DNA of 64,000 bases from a bacterium (GTDB taxonomy: Bacteria; 4484-113; JAFGCY01). Numbering within the stretch: position 1 is the stretch's first letter; the number at the start of each line of letters is the position of its first letter. A model generated the notes under the pieces. That model saw only the letters and a list, made by a program, of their open reading frames with translations, did no database searches and was not told the origin of the DNA. Location of the stretch: NCBI GenBank assembly GCA_020440605.1, contig JAGRNT010000010.1:62001-126000 (forward strand). The letters run 5' to 3'. A program made the translations under genes and the position numbers. Below, in pieces: positions 25,575 to 37,645 of the stretch.

Positions 25575-28500
25575 ATGACAAGCAGAAGCATTACTGCAGT
25601 GGCCACTTTACTGCTGCTGACTTGCGGGCTGATCCCTTCCTGTGACAACGGAAGCGACACGCAGAACGGACATACCGCGCGGGTTCCCGCCGGAAGCACG
25701 TCCGTTGACGACTACCTGAGTTCCACCGCGCTGGCGGAACGCAGCGGCACCAGCGGGCAGTTCGTGCGGCTTGACGCCGCGCAGACCGGTATCGAATTTG
25801 ACAACCGGGCTGACGACATCGACTTCATCGCTGAGGACCGCGCCAGCCAGGCCGGCCTCGCCTGCGGGGATGCCAATGGCGACGGGATCATGGACCTGTT
25901 CCTCTGCGGGATCGAGACTGACAACAGGCTCTATCTCGGCGAGGGCGGCTTCCGCTTCCATGACGTGACAGCGGAGAGCGGCAAGGACCTCGCCGTCAGC
26001 GGCCATGAGACCTTCGGCGCGCTGTTCGTTGACATTGACGGCGACGGCGACCAGGACCTCTACCTCGGCGTGCGCGGCACGGACGACCGGCTGTACATCA
26101 ATGACGGCAGCGGCCAGTTCAGCGATGAGGCCACCCAGCGCGGCACCAGCGCGACGGTTGCCACCTCCAGCATCGCGGCCTTCGACGTGGAACCTGACGG
26201 CGACCTTGATCTGTACGTCTGTTCCCATTCATTCGATCCGCGCATGACCGTTGACGACGCGATGGCCGCCCAGGGCGTTGACATCAATCACATCACGATC
26301 ATGCCGGAGCGCGACATCCTCTACATCAACGACGGCAGCGGGAAGTTCAGCGACGGCACGGAGGCCGCAGGGATCGACGGACTGAGCTGGAGCTGGCAGG
26401 CGATGCCGGCGGACTACAATGACGACGGCTACATGGATCTGTTCGTCTCCAGTGACTACAGCACGAACGACCGCTACTACATCAGCAACGGCGACGGGAC
26501 CTTCACCGACCACGCGGCCACGATGCTCAGGCGCACGCCCTGGTTCTCGATGGGCTGCGACAGCGGTGACATCAACGGCGACGGCCGCATCGACCTGTTC
26601 TGCCTCGACATGCTCCCCAGCGGCTACAAGGACAGCAAGCTGATGAGCGGCGACATGTACGACTTCCGCGAGGTGCTGATCACGAGCAACCCGCAGCAGA
26701 TGATGCACAACATGCTGCAGCTCAACCGCGGCAGTGGCTGGATGACCGACATATCCTCACTGGCCGGCGTGAAGGCCAGCGAATGGTCCTGGTCGGCCCG
26801 GATCGCGGACCTCGACTACAGCGGGATCCCGGAGCTGTTCGTTGCCAACGGCTACCTGACGATGACCGCCATGAACGTGGATTACCAGAACCAGATCCGG
26901 GAGATCGGCGAGAGCCAGGGCCGCGAGGCCGTGCGGCAGTTCATGCAGGAGATGGGCAGCGCGCCGGCCGAGGACGTGATCTTCACCGCGGATACTCCCA
27001 TGGACTACAGGCGGGCCAGCGGCAACTGGGGTCTGAACGGCAAGACGATCGACACCGGCACCGTGATCGACGACATCGACGGTGACGGAGATCTGGACAT
27101 CGTTGCCAACCAGACCAACGGCGAGCTGCAGGTCTGGCGCAACGAACTTGACTGCGGCAACTTCATCGCCGTGTCCCTCAGCCAGGATTCCGCCAATACC
27201 TTCGGCGTCGGCAGCAGGGTCACGGCCCACTGCGGGGATGAGATCTTCACGGACACGGTCGTGATCGGCCGCGGGATCGGCAGCGGTGTCAGCCCGCACG
27301 TGCACCTCGGGATCGGTGGCAATACGCAGGTGGACCGCCTGGAGATCCGCTGGCCGGACGGCATGCTGCAGAGCGAGGAGAATCTCGCTGCCAACCTGCA
27401 GTGGAACGTGCGCCGCCGCGAGGGCCTGACGAGCTTCACGCCGCCGCAGGAAACCCCGCTGTTCGCCCAGACTGAGCTGGACTTCAGCCGCGATGAGCGT
27501 GACACCGACAAGGAGGAGTTCAAGGCGGAGATGCTGCTGCCGATCATGCGCAGCTACCTCGGCGGCGGCCTCGGTGTGGCGGATGCCGACCTGGACGGCG
27601 ACCTGGACGTGTATTTCGCCGGCGCTGCGGGCCAGAGCGGCAGGCTCAAGCTCAATGACGGTAGCGGAACGCTGGAGAGCAGCAGCAGTGCGGCGGACAT
27701 CAACATGCGCGACCGCGAGGAGATGTCGGTGCTGTGGTTCGATGCCAACGGCGACGAGCGCCCGGATCTCTACATCGCCAACGGTTCGATGGAAGCCTAT
27801 CCCGACAGCGACCTGTATGACGACGTGATCGTACTCAACACCGCAGAGGGTTTCGTGTCCTCCACCGTGCCCGGCACCAGCTTCTCGAGCGGCGCGGCCT
27901 GCGCCGCCGACATTGACGGCGACGGCGACCAGGACCTGTTCGTAGCCGGCCGCCAGGTGCCGCACCGCTTCGGCCTGCCCGCGGAGAGCGTGTTCCTGCG
28001 CAACGACGGCAAGGGCAATCTGAGTGTGCACGACTTCACCGGCGGCAGTCCGCTGACGGGTTGCATCAGTGATGCGCAGTTCGCCGACATGGACAATGAC
28101 AACGACCAGGACCTGGTGATCTGCGAGGAGTTCGGCACTGTGAGCTGGCTTGCCAACACCGGCGGCAGCTTCGGACCGCGCCAGCCCGTCAGTCTGAGCG
28201 GGATGTGGCAGTCGCTCTGCCTGGCCGACCTGGACGAGGATGGCAACATCGACATCGTGGCCGGCAACTGGGGCCAGAACACCAAGTACCACCCGAGCGC
28301 TGAGAAGCCCTACACGATGTTCGCCGGTGACATGGAAGGTGACGGCGACCGCGACCTGATCGAGGCCAAGAACAAGAACGACGGCGGCTACCTGCCGGGC
28401 CGCGGGCGCTCCTGCAGCGGCTACGCGATGCCGAGCATCCAGCAGCGCTTCCCGAAATGGGAGGATTTCGCCAATGCCAGTTTCGAGGATGTCTACGGCG

Positions 28501-29180
28501 ATCCCTCCAGCCTGCCGGAGAAGTATGAGGCGGCGGACCTGCACAATTCGATCTTCATGAACGGCGGCGGTGGCAGCTTCAGCGCGGCCGTGCAGCTGCC
28601 CGTGATGGCTCAGCTCTCCCCGGTCTACGGCATCGTCGCCATGGACTTCGATGGCGACGGCGACAAGGACCTGCTGCTTGCGGAGAACTACAAGTTCACC
28701 CAGCCGGAAACCGGACGCTGGAACCTCGGCTACTCCACCGTGCTGCTGCAGGACAATGGCAGCTGGCAGCCGCTGGAGCTCATGCAGTCCGGTGTCAACA
28801 TCCATGAGGATGCGCGCGGTGTGATCGCCTGCGATCTCGACCACGACGGCATGCAGGAGCTGCTGGTGAGCGTGAGCAACGGCCGGGCCAAGCGCCTGGA
28901 GAGCAGCCAGCACAGCGCTTCATCACTGGAGGTGCTGCTGCAGGGCAAGGCCGGCAACCGCTTCGCCAGCGGAGCGGTGATCAGCCTGACACTTGACGAC
29001 GGCAGCGTGCTGCGCCGCCTGGTGCAGGCCGGCCAGGGCTACCTCTCCAGCTATATCGGGCCGCAGTACTTCGCGATTCCGGCGGGACGCAGCTACACGG
29101 AGCTCGACGTGCAGTGGAGCGACGGCAGCCACAGCACCGCCTCGGACTTCGAGGGCAGCTCGGTGGCCGTCATACAGTAA
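25575..29180 (+). CDS. duplicated FG-GAP/VCBS repeat lipoprotein with ASPIC/UnbV domains
   Basis: A 1201-aa exported protein with a signal peptide and a probable lipid Cys at about 23 (GLIPSC). It is an internal duplication. The first half carries FG-GAP calcium loops (DANGDGIMDLFLCG, DIDGDGDQDLYLG, DINGDGRIDLFCLD and others) then an ASPIC/UnbV domain (VGSRVTAHCGDEIFTDTV, LEIRWPDG). The second half repeats the plan (DADLDGDLDVYFAG, DIDGDGDQDLFVAG, DFDGDGDKDLLLAE) and ends in a second UnbV-like domain (FASGAVISLTLDDGSVL, LDVQWSDG). This is the CRTAC1-like architecture frequent in Bacteroidetes and Planctomycetes secretomes. It overlaps the convergent metK end by 11 bp. Likely an integrin-like, calcium-binding surface propeller; the ligand is unknown. 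Confidence 0.87.
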   Translation: MTSRSITAVATLLLLTCGLIPSCDNGSDTQNGHTARVPAGSTSVDDYLSSTALAERSGTSGQFVRLDAAQTGIEFDNRADDIDFIAEDRASQAGLACGDANGDGIMDLFLCGIETDNRLYLGEGGFRFHDVTAESGKDLAVSGHETFGALFVDIDGDGDQDLYLGVRGTDDRLYINDGSGQFSDEATQRGTSATVATSSIAAFDVEPDGDLDLYVCSHSFDPRMTVDDAMAAQGVDINHITIMPERDILYINDGSGKFSDGTEAAGIDGLSWSWQAMPADYNDDGYMDLFVSSDYSTNDRYYISNGDGTFTDHAATMLRRTPWFSMGCDSGDINGDGRIDLFCLDMLPSGYKDSKLMSGDMYDFREVLITSNPQQMMHNMLQLNRGSGWMTDISSLAGVKASEWSWSARIADLDYSGIPELFVANGYLTMTAMNVDYQNQIREIGESQGREAVRQFMQEMGSAPAEDVIFTADTPMDYRRASGNWGLNGKTIDTGTVIDDIDGDGDLDIVANQTNGELQVWRNELDCGNFIAVSLSQDSANTFGVGSRVTAHCGDEIFTDTVVIGRGIGSGVSPHVHLGIGGNTQVDRLEIRWPDGMLQSEENLAANLQWNVRRREGLTSFTPPQETPLFAQTELDFSRDERDTDKEEFKAEMLLPIMRSYLGGGLGVADADLDGDLDVYFAGAAGQSGRLKLNDGSGTLESSSSAADINMRDREEMSVLWFDANGDERPDLYIANGSMEAYPDSDLYDDVIVLNTAEGFVSSTVPGTSFSSGAACAADIDGDGDQDLFVAGRQVPHRFGLPAESVFLRNDGKGNLSVHDFTGGSPLTGCISDAQFADMDNDNDQDLVICEEFGTVSWLANTGGSFGPRQPVSLSGMWQSLCLADLDEDGNIDIVAGNWGQNTKYHPSAEKPYTMFAGDMEGDGDRDLIEAKNKNDGGYLPGRGRSCSGYAMPSIQQRFPKWEDFANASFEDVYGDPSSLPEKYEAADLHNSIFMNGGGGSFSAAVQLPVMAQLSPVYGIVAMDFDGDGDKDLLLAENYKFTQPETGRWNLGYSTVLLQDNGSWQPLELMQSGVNIHEDARGVIACDLDHDGMQELLVSVSNGRAKRLESSQHSASSLEVLLQGKAGNRFASGAVISLTLDDGSVLRRLVQAGQGYLSSYIGPQYFAIPAGRSYTELDVQWSDGSHSTASDFEGSSVAVIQ

Positions 29181-30387
29181 CGGCGGTTGTTCCCAGGGCC
29201 TGGGCCACGGCATCGACGCGGTCCAGGCGCTCCCAGCTAAGATCGAGGTCACTGCGGCCGAAGTGGCCGTAACTGGCAACGGGCTGGTAACGCGTGTGGC
29301 GCAGGTCTAGGCTGTCGATGATCGCCTTGGGGCGGAAGTCGAACAGCTCACCCGCATCCAGCAGGGCCTGGATGCGCTCCAGCGGGACATTCTCGGTGCC
29401 GAAGCAGTCAACATAGAGGCTCGTCGGACGGGCAATGCCGATCGCATAACTGACCTGCAGCTCCAGCCTTTCGGCCACGCCGGCCGCCACGAGGTTCTTG
29501 GCGGCATAACGCGCGAAGTAGCTGGCACTGCGGTCGACCTTGGTGGGATCCTTGCCGCTGAAGGCCCCGCCGCCGTGGCGCGCGGAGCCGCCATAGGTGT
29601 CGACGATGATCTTGCGCCCGGTCAGACCGCTGTCGCCATGAGGCCCACCGGTCACGAAGCGCCCCGTGGGGTTGACATGCAGCTTCATGCTTGCGCGCCG
29701 CAGTTCACGCGGCACGACCTCATCGAGCACCTGCTCGCGCACGATCCGCTCAAGATCACTGAGCTCCAGCCAGGGGTCGTGCTGGCTGCTGACAACGATG
29801 GTCTCGAGCCCGCTGAATCGCTCATCAACGTAGAGTGCGCTGACCTGGGTCTTGCCATCGGGACGCAGCCCGGCCGCGAGATCAGCATGGCGCACCGCCG
29901 CCAGCCGCCGGGCCAGGGCATGCGCGATCTGGATCGGCAGCGGCATGAAGCTACCGGGCTGGAAGCGCTCGCTCTCTGTGCTGGCATAGCCGAACATCAT
30001 CCCCTGGTCACCGGCGCCGACCGCGTCATAGGGATCGCTGCTGCCCGCCCGGGCCTCCATGCTCGCGTTCACACCCTGGGCAATGTCCGGGCTCTGCTCA
30101 TCAAGGCTCACGAGAATGGCGCACTGCTCGGCACTGAGGCCGCTTGCCTCGGTGTAGCCAATGTCCCTGATCGTCTGGCGGGCGATCTCCTGCACATTGG
30201 ACCAGTGCGTGGTGCTGATCTCCCCGATCAGCATCACGAGCCCGGTATTGGTGCAGGTCTCGCAGGCCACGCGGGCCATGGGGTCATGCGAGAGGATGTC
30301 ATCCAGCACGGCATCACTGATCCGGTCGCAGACCTTGTCAGGATGCCCCTCAGTCACACTCTCACTTGTAAACAGGTGTTCCGCCAT
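29170..30387 (-). CDS. metK: S-adenosylmethionine synthetase
   Basis: Makes SAM from methionine and ATP. The 405-aa product has the signatures EGHPDKVCDRISDAVLDDIL at the start, GAGDQGMMFGYAS, the P-loop-like GGGAFSGKDPTKVDRS and GGPHGDSGLTGRKI. Length is normal for bacterial MetK. GAGGAG sits 7 nt before the ATG. It is the last gene of the minus-strand run PASTA-rpe-metK, 20 bp after rpe. SAM made here serves MtaB and the ICMT-like enzyme, but no direct link is implied. No SAM riboswitch precedes it, since it is internal to an operon. Confidence 0.97.
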   Translation of the reverse strand: MAEHLFTSESVTEGHPDKVCDRISDAVLDDILSHDPMARVACETCTNTGLVMLIGEISTTHWSNVQEIARQTIRDIGYTEASGLSAEQCAILVSLDEQSPDIAQGVNASMEARAGSSDPYDAVGAGDQGMMFGYASTESERFQPGSFMPLPIQIAHALARRLAAVRHADLAAGLRPDGKTQVSALYVDERFSGLETIVVSSQHDPWLELSDLERIVREQVLDEVVPRELRRASMKLHVNPTGRFVTGGPHGDSGLTGRKIIVDTYGGSARHGGGAFSGKDPTKVDRSASYFARYAAKNLVAAGVAERLELQVSYAIGIARPTSLYVDCFGTENVPLERIQALLDAGELFDFRPKAIIDSLDLRHTRYQPVASYGHFGRSDLDLSWERLDRVDAVAQALGTTAVTV

Positions 30388-30407
30388 TTCTCTCTCCTCA
30401 GCGCGGC

Positions 30408-31052
30408 CTAGAGGCCACGGATGCGCTTCACGAAGGCCGAGGGCTCGTCGGCACGGAAGAACGAGCTTCCGGTGACGACGATGTCCACTCCAGTGGCCGC
30501 CAGTTCACTTGCATTGTTCAGGTTCACGCCGCCGTCCACCTGGATGCTGAACACCAGGCTCTGGGACTCGCGGAACTCGATCAGCTTCTCCAGCTTGGCG
30601 AAGGTGGAGCTCATGAACTCCTGCCCGCCGTAGCCCGGATCCACGCTCATCACGAGCACGTTGTCAACCAGGTCGAGGATCTCCTCGACCGCCACGAGCG
30701 AGGTCTGCGGATTGATCGCCACGCTCGGCCGGAAACCCAGCTCCCGCATCAGGCTGATCAGACGCGGGGCGAAGTGCGTGACCTCGATCTGGAAGCTGAC
30801 CATCTCCACGCCGATGTCGGTCAGGAGCGGCAGGTACATCATCGGGTCGGTGACCATCAGATGCACGTCGAAGGGCAGGTCCGTATGGTTGCGGCCCCAG
30901 CGCACGGTGCCCGGGCCGAAGCTCAGGTTGGGCACGAAATGCCCGTCCATCACGTCCCAGTGGACCATGTCACAGCCGGTCTGCTCCATCAGCTCCAGGC
31001 CGGAGCCGATATCCGCCAGGTCGCTGGCCAGTACTGAAGGTGCGATCTTCAT
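30408..31052 (-). CDS. rpe: ribulose-phosphate 3-epimerase
   Basis: A 214-aa TIM-barrel enzyme interconverting ribulose-5-phosphate and xylulose-5-phosphate in the pentose phosphate pathway. Motifs: HWDVMDGHFVPNLSFGP (metal His and Asp), DVHLMVTDP, MSVDPGYGGQEFM and IQVDGGVNLNN. The ATG overlaps the stop of the upstream PASTA gene (ATGA), so translation is probably coupled. Rpe next to PASTA or Ser/Thr-kinase genes recalls Firmicutes clusters (prpC-pknB-rsgA-rpe), but here no kinase, phosphatase or GTPase gene is present. Confidence 0.96.
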   Translation of the reverse strand: MKIAPSVLASDLADIGSGLELMEQTGCDMVHWDVMDGHFVPNLSFGPGTVRWGRNHTDLPFDVHLMVTDPMMYLPLLTDIGVEMVSFQIEVTHFAPRLISLMRELGFRPSVAINPQTSLVAVEEILDLVDNVLVMSVDPGYGGQEFMSSTFAKLEKLIEFRESQSLVFSIQVDGGVNLNNASELAATGVDIVVTGSSFFRADEPSAFVKRIRGL

Positions 31053-32065
31053 AGATTGTCCGCCGCAGTATATGGAATCCGCTCCTCGCGGAAGGCATTC
31101 TCCATGTCGTCGATGTACACCATCACGGTGGCCTTGCCTTCCAGCGGGATCTTCTTCTCCACTACACTGCCGCTTTCGTGCATCTCGTCATAGACGATGG
31201 TGTTCTGGGCGATCTGGTCGAATACCTTGATCTTGACGTGCTGCATGCGCGGGCCGCCGGTGACCGGAACCCTGACCGTCAGCGTGCGCGTCCAGCTGGA
31301 GATCAGATCCACGGGAGCCGCCACGCTCAGCCCGACCTCGCTGCCGAGCGTGACATCCTCACCGGCCCTGACATTCTGACTGAGGACCGTACCGGCCGCC
31401 ACTGAGTTATTCGCGACGTAATCGACTTGATGCAGATGTAAGTTGGCCTGCACCAGCAGTTCTTCGGCGTTGCGGAGGCTCTTGCCTGAGAGATCCGGGA
31501 CCTTCACCTGCGGCAGGTCCCGGCTGTCAGCCACGCGCAGATCCACGGAGATCGGTCCCGGGAACTCCTTGCCCTTGGCCGGGTCCTGGCTGATCACGGT
31601 CCCGGCGCTTGATGCCGGACGGTACACGCGTTCGATGCGGCCGATCTTCATACCGGTCTCATCCAGCAGACGGGCGGCGGAAGTGATGTCCTGACCGACC
31701 AGATCCGGCACCACGTAGTGCGGATTGCCGAGGCTCAGATAGAAGCTGACGCGGCTGCCGGGCTTGCGGCGGTTGCCGGCCTCGGGGTCCTGCTTGAGCA
31801 CCAGCCCCTGCTCCACCGAATCACTGACCACGCTTTCCCGCCGGTCCGGCTTGAAGCCGGCGTCGCGGATGCGCTGTTCCGCCTCCTCAGCACTGAGGCC
31901 AAGGATGGCCGGCACCTTGGGGGAATCAGCACGGGCACCGCCGCTGTCGAAATTGCGGACGAGGTCCACGGCGAAATAGATGATCACGGACAGCACGCCG
32001 ACGATTGCCACGGCGCAACCGATGTTGACTATCTTCTGGGCCTGAGATTTGCGGGACCTTGCCAC
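31049..32065 (-). CDS. membrane-anchored PASTA repeat protein without a kinase domain
   Basis: A 338-aa protein with a short basic N-terminus, one transmembrane span at ~14-37 (GCAVAIVGVLSVIIYFAVDLV) and three extracytoplasmic PASTA domains (starting VPAILGLSAEEAE, YVVPDLVGQDITSA and VKVPDLSGKSLRNA), ending in a beta-rich tail of ~70 residues. PASTA domains bind uncrosslinked peptidoglycan or muropeptides, usually on Ser/Thr kinases or PBPs; here the kinase part is absent. GTG 32065 lies 9 nt after TAAAAT. The gene is followed by overlapping rpe. Probably a cell-wall sensor or anchor. Confidence 0.88.
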   Translation of the reverse strand: MARSRKSQAQKIVNIGCAVAIVGVLSVIIYFAVDLVRNFDSGGARADSPKVPAILGLSAEEAEQRIRDAGFKPDRRESVVSDSVEQGLVLKQDPEAGNRRKPGSRVSFYLSLGNPHYVVPDLVGQDITSAARLLDETGMKIGRIERVYRPASSAGTVISQDPAKGKEFPGPISVDLRVADSRDLPQVKVPDLSGKSLRNAEELLVQANLHLHQVDYVANNSVAAGTVLSQNVRAGEDVTLGSEVGLSVAAPVDLISSWTRTLTVRVPVTGGPRMQHVKIKVFDQIAQNTIVYDEMHESGSVVEKKIPLEGKATVMVYIDDMENAFREERIPYTAADNL

Positions 32066-32074
32066 CAGTCTGCA

Positions 32075-32080
32075 ATTTTA
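32075..32080 (-). promoter_or_regulatory. -10 element of the PASTA-rpe-metK operon
   Basis: TAAAAT on the minus strand, 9 nt before the GTG at 32065; near-leaderless. Confidence 0.45.
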
Positions 32081-32127
32081 GCCTATATCGCGGGGCCAAA
32101 CCCGCATCCCGCCTGAGCTGCGACTGA

Positions 32128-33030
32128 TCAGCGGGTGCTGAAATCCCAGCTCTCGCGCCAGGGCTGGCGGTTCACGATCGCGGAAAGGTGCACCCGGTAG
32201 CTGCGGTTGCCGGGCAGCGGATCAGTGGGCACGAGGGCGATCACGTCAGGGATGTCCCAGTCCTCCAGCATGGGTTTGCCGGGGTACTGCAGCAGGGTCG
32301 GGACCACTGAGCTGTCGGACAGATCCTGCAGCCAGCCCTCCACGGCGCTGATTTCGTACTGCTCCGGCCCGAAGAATTCAGCGGTGATCGGAATTCCGAG
32401 CCGGGTGTCACCGGGTACCGGCCAGGGAATCTCATTCTCAAACACACCGAGAATGTCTCCTGCTCCCGGCTGGGGATAGAGCACCACGGCCTCCGCACTG
32501 AAACGGCCATGGATCCGTCCCTGCTGCACATCCATCACCTGGAAGCGGCCGCTGCTGCCGTAGCCGACGTAGTGCATGTTGGGATCCAGCAGGCCGAGAC
32601 GGTGGTAGAAGGTGCGCATCCAGCGATCCACGGATTCCACCGGTGCCACCCCTTCATAGATGATGCTCGAACGGGCGGCCCGCTCACCGTCCTCGCTGTA
32701 CAGCGGATTGGATTTGTCCTCAGTATGGGCTGCAAGACCCACGACATTCAGGCTGATTTCATTCAGGCTCAGGTAATCGGCATGCCGCTGGCAGCCGCGG
32801 GAGAGGTCGTAGTCGAGGTCCACGGTCTGCACACCCACCTGGCGGCGGTATTCATTGAAGCGGTAGACAGCACTGTAGGCAGCGCTGAAGTTGACTCGTG
32901 CGGGGTCGTCAATCCCGGGCCAGCCCTGGCTGCCGGCTGAAGCTGCGCAGCCACTGAGGGCGGATGAGGAAAGCAGCAGCGTGAGTGCAGCAAGCACGCG
33001 CGGCAGGACGGCTTTCCCGTACATCCCCAT
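32128..33030 (-). CDS. CAP (SCP/PR1-like) domain lipoprotein
   Basis: A 300-aa lipoprotein (SSALSGC, Cys ~28). Residues ~45-180 form a CAP superfamily domain: FNEYRRQVGV, the helix LSRGCQRHADYLSL with the conserved His, and MHYVGYGSSGRFQVMDV. The C-terminal ~120 residues are beta-rich (VIALVPTDPLPGNRSYRVHL), like the domain that follows CAP in several bacterial secreted proteins. ATG 33030 lies 7 nt behind TATACT; a second ATG two codons on is possible. It precedes the PASTA operon on the same strand with a 62-bp gap. An envelope role is likely; activity unknown. Confidence 0.82.
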   Translation of the reverse strand: MGMYGKAVLPRVLAALTLLLSSSALSGCAASAGSQGWPGIDDPARVNFSAAYSAVYRFNEYRRQVGVQTVDLDYDLSRGCQRHADYLSLNEISLNVVGLAAHTEDKSNPLYSEDGERAARSSIIYEGVAPVESVDRWMRTFYHRLGLLDPNMHYVGYGSSGRFQVMDVQQGRIHGRFSAEAVVLYPQPGAGDILGVFENEIPWPVPGDTRLGIPITAEFFGPEQYEISAVEGWLQDLSDSSVVPTLLQYPGKPMLEDWDIPDVIALVPTDPLPGNRSYRVHLSAIVNRQPWRESWDFSTR

Positions 33031-33037
33031 TCATCCC

Positions 33038-33043
33038 AGTATA
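33038..33043 (-). promoter_or_regulatory. -10 element of the CAP lipoprotein gene, leaderless type
   Basis: TATACT on the minus strand, 7 nt (GGGATGA) before ATG 33030. Confidence 0.5.
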
Positions 33044-33074
33044 CCCGCACAGCGGCTGCCCTGCACCACTGCTT

Positions 33075-34769
33075 TCAGGGAGACAGGCCTCCGCTGGTGA
33101 AGCCGCTGCGCACTCCGCCGGCATCGATGAAGGCACGCAGATAGTTGTCAAACTGCAGCCAGAGCGGCTCACCCGTCAGCTCGCTCAGTTCTGCCTCCAG
33201 ATCCGAGACCTGCTCCGCACTGAAGAGCTGGGGGGAATAGACCGTTGCCTGCACGATCCGCACATCCTGCAGGGGACCGCTTCCGCCCTGCTCCAGCAGT
33301 CGGGCATCCGGACCGAGCCTGTGCTGCACGTCGTCAAGCACGGCTCCCGGCTGCAGCAGCCGCAGGCGTCCGGCGAGGGCATTGAACAGCAGGTCGCGGG
33401 TGTCGCTGTAGCCTTCCGGCAGCTCCTCGGCCTGCGGTTCGAAGATGTAGCCATTGGCATCGGCGTAACGCACACTGTCCTGCCGCACGCGCAGATAGAC
33501 GGGATCAGCACTGGGATGGCGCACAGCCAGCAACCGCTCGACGATAACCTGCATCTCACCCACCTCGCGCGGGCTGATCGCCCGGGTGATCTCGACTTCA
33601 GCGGTGAAGGCGATGTGCCCGTTGTCATTCGGCGGGTCGCGGTAGACCTCCTTCAGCACCGCTCCCGGCAGCTGCAGCAGGTACTGGCGCAGTGCGGTCT
33701 CAATGCCGTCAAGCTCCTCGCGGTCCCGTGCGGCGCGCTGGCGCTGCAGTTCACGCAGTTCCTCATCCTGATCCCAGAACTTCTTGCCGGCGGCATCGTA
33801 GTCATGCGTGGAATAGGTGCGTACGATGAGCTGCACCGGCCGTTCGCAGGCACTTTCCAGCGCATTCTGCAGGACCTGGACACGGTATGCATCAAACACA
33901 TCCCAGGAGAGCACCACGCTCTCCACGTTGATGCGTTCCGGCTGGAACTCGATTTCGCAGCTGTCCAGCTCCGCTCCGCGCACCAGTTCGGCGATCTGCT
34001 CGCGCAGGCGTTCGCGGATGCGATTCTCGAGCTGGTCGCGGCTGACGATCTCGATCAGGCGGATCGAGAGCAGCACGGTCAGGCCGATCAGCGCCACGGC
34101 GCCGGGGCCGAAGGTCCGCAGCAGGTGCAGCCAGCGTGAGGGCCCTTCCTCGTGCACGCGCTCCAGCCCGGCCAGCATGAACACGGCTGCGGCACTGAGC
34201 AGGATCGCGAAGAAGTTCGTGATGAACAGGATGAAGGCACTGCCGGCCCCGCTCCAGTGAGCGGCGGCGATTTCCAGGCCGCAGACCGCCAGCGGCGGAA
34301 CCAGTGCGGTGGCGATCGCCACTCCGGCGATCCCGGAGTTGAGCTTCGGGTTGACAAGCACGTAACCACCGGCCAGGCCGCTGGCCAGGGCGATGATCGC
34401 GTCGAAGAGCGTGGGCTGCGTACGGGAGAAGATCTCTGAGCCGTAGCTAGGCACCATCGGCAGCGAGCCGATCAACACGCCGATCAGGATCGCCAGCAGC
34501 ACGCCCGTGGCCTCCGCCAGCAGGGCGTCGAAGAACAGCTTGCGGTCGCCGATCACGAGCGAGAGCGTCATCCCGAAGATCGGCCCCATCAGCGGGGCCA
34601 CGAGCATCGCGCCGATCACCACCGCCGTGCTGTTGGCAAGCAGCCCGAAGGCAGCGATCAGGGTTGCCAGCACCATCAGCGCATAGAAGGAGATGTTGGG
34701 GTGCGCCATGTTGCGCAGCTGGGCAATCAGCTCCCTGCGTTCCTTCTGGCTCAGCCTGATCTGCATCAT
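33075..34769 (-). CDS. DUF389 family membrane protein
   Basis: A 564-aa protein with an N-terminal DUF389 membrane domain: LATLIAAFGLLANSTAVVIG, AMLVAPLMGPIFGMTLSLVI and further spans to ~residue 235. The C-terminal ~320 residues are soluble and alpha/beta, with a coiled segment around LRELQRQRAARDREELD. The family occurs in bacteria and archaea; its function is not established. Start MMQIRLSQKERRELIAQL. Divergence from or linkage to gyrA cannot be judged: both are on the minus strand, gyrA upstream, with its terminator between. Confidence 0.85.
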   Translation of the reverse strand: MMQIRLSQKERRELIAQLRNMAHPNISFYALMVLATLIAAFGLLANSTAVVIGAMLVAPLMGPIFGMTLSLVIGDRKLFFDALLAEATGVLLAILIGVLIGSLPMVPSYGSEIFSRTQPTLFDAIIALASGLAGGYVLVNPKLNSGIAGVAIATALVPPLAVCGLEIAAAHWSGAGSAFILFITNFFAILLSAAAVFMLAGLERVHEEGPSRWLHLLRTFGPGAVALIGLTVLLSIRLIEIVSRDQLENRIRERLREQIAELVRGAELDSCEIEFQPERINVESVVLSWDVFDAYRVQVLQNALESACERPVQLIVRTYSTHDYDAAGKKFWDQDEELRELQRQRAARDREELDGIETALRQYLLQLPGAVLKEVYRDPPNDNGHIAFTAEVEITRAISPREVGEMQVIVERLLAVRHPSADPVYLRVRQDSVRYADANGYIFEPQAEELPEGYSDTRDLLFNALAGRLRLLQPGAVLDDVQHRLGPDARLLEQGGSGPLQDVRIVQATVYSPQLFSAEQVSDLEAELSELTGEPLWLQFDNYLRAFIDAGGVRSGFTSGGLSP

Positions 34770-34810
34770 GCTTTATGGTCCGCAAACATTCTAGCCTGTC
34801 CACCCCTGGA

Positions 34811-34843
34811 AAGACGGACGGGAGGCAGCCTGGCCTCCCGTCC
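34811..34843 (-). terminator. rho-independent terminator after gyrA
   Basis: Eleven-base-pair stem GGACGGGAGGC / GCCTCCCGTCC (34816-34826 and 34833-34843) with a 6-nt loop, starting about 28 nt after the gyrA stop; on the minus strand it is followed by GTCTTTCC. Confidence 0.7.
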
Positions 34844-34870
34844 GGTGATACGCGCTCAGTTCAACGGATG

Positions 34871-37420
<2,550 letters not shown>

Positions 37421-37530
37421 GGGCCAAACCGCCCGTTCCTACAGTTCTGGTAAGGTCTCCGCCGGCCTGCCCACTCTCAGGCGCGGAGGGTTGTTTCACG
37501 CTTCTACATACCTTATATTTATGAAGCATC

Positions 37531-37536
37531 ATTATA
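37531..37536 (-). promoter_or_regulatory. possible -10 element of gyrA
   Basis: TATAAT on the minus strand about 110 nt before the gyrA start, implying a leader of roughly 100 nt. No clear -35 hexamer. Confidence 0.4.
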
Positions 37537-37632
37537 GCATGCGCAAACAGGATTAGCCTATACCAATGTTAGGTATCCCGCCAATGCTTTGATGTGTTTT
37601 GCAGATTTCAGCATGCCTGCCCGGCACTGTGC

Positions 37633-37638
37633 TAATCT
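37633..37638 (+). promoter_or_regulatory. -10 element of the 45-aa membrane protein gene, leaderless type
   Basis: TAATCT, then CGCTCTC (7 nt), then ATG 37646. Confidence 0.4.
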
Positions 37639-37645
37639 CGCTCTC

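Noticed and set aside
26757..28913. 718-codon open frame opposite the FG-GAP lipoprotein
   Set aside because: Antisense shadow of a well-supported gene, with a repetitive, non-protein-like composition.
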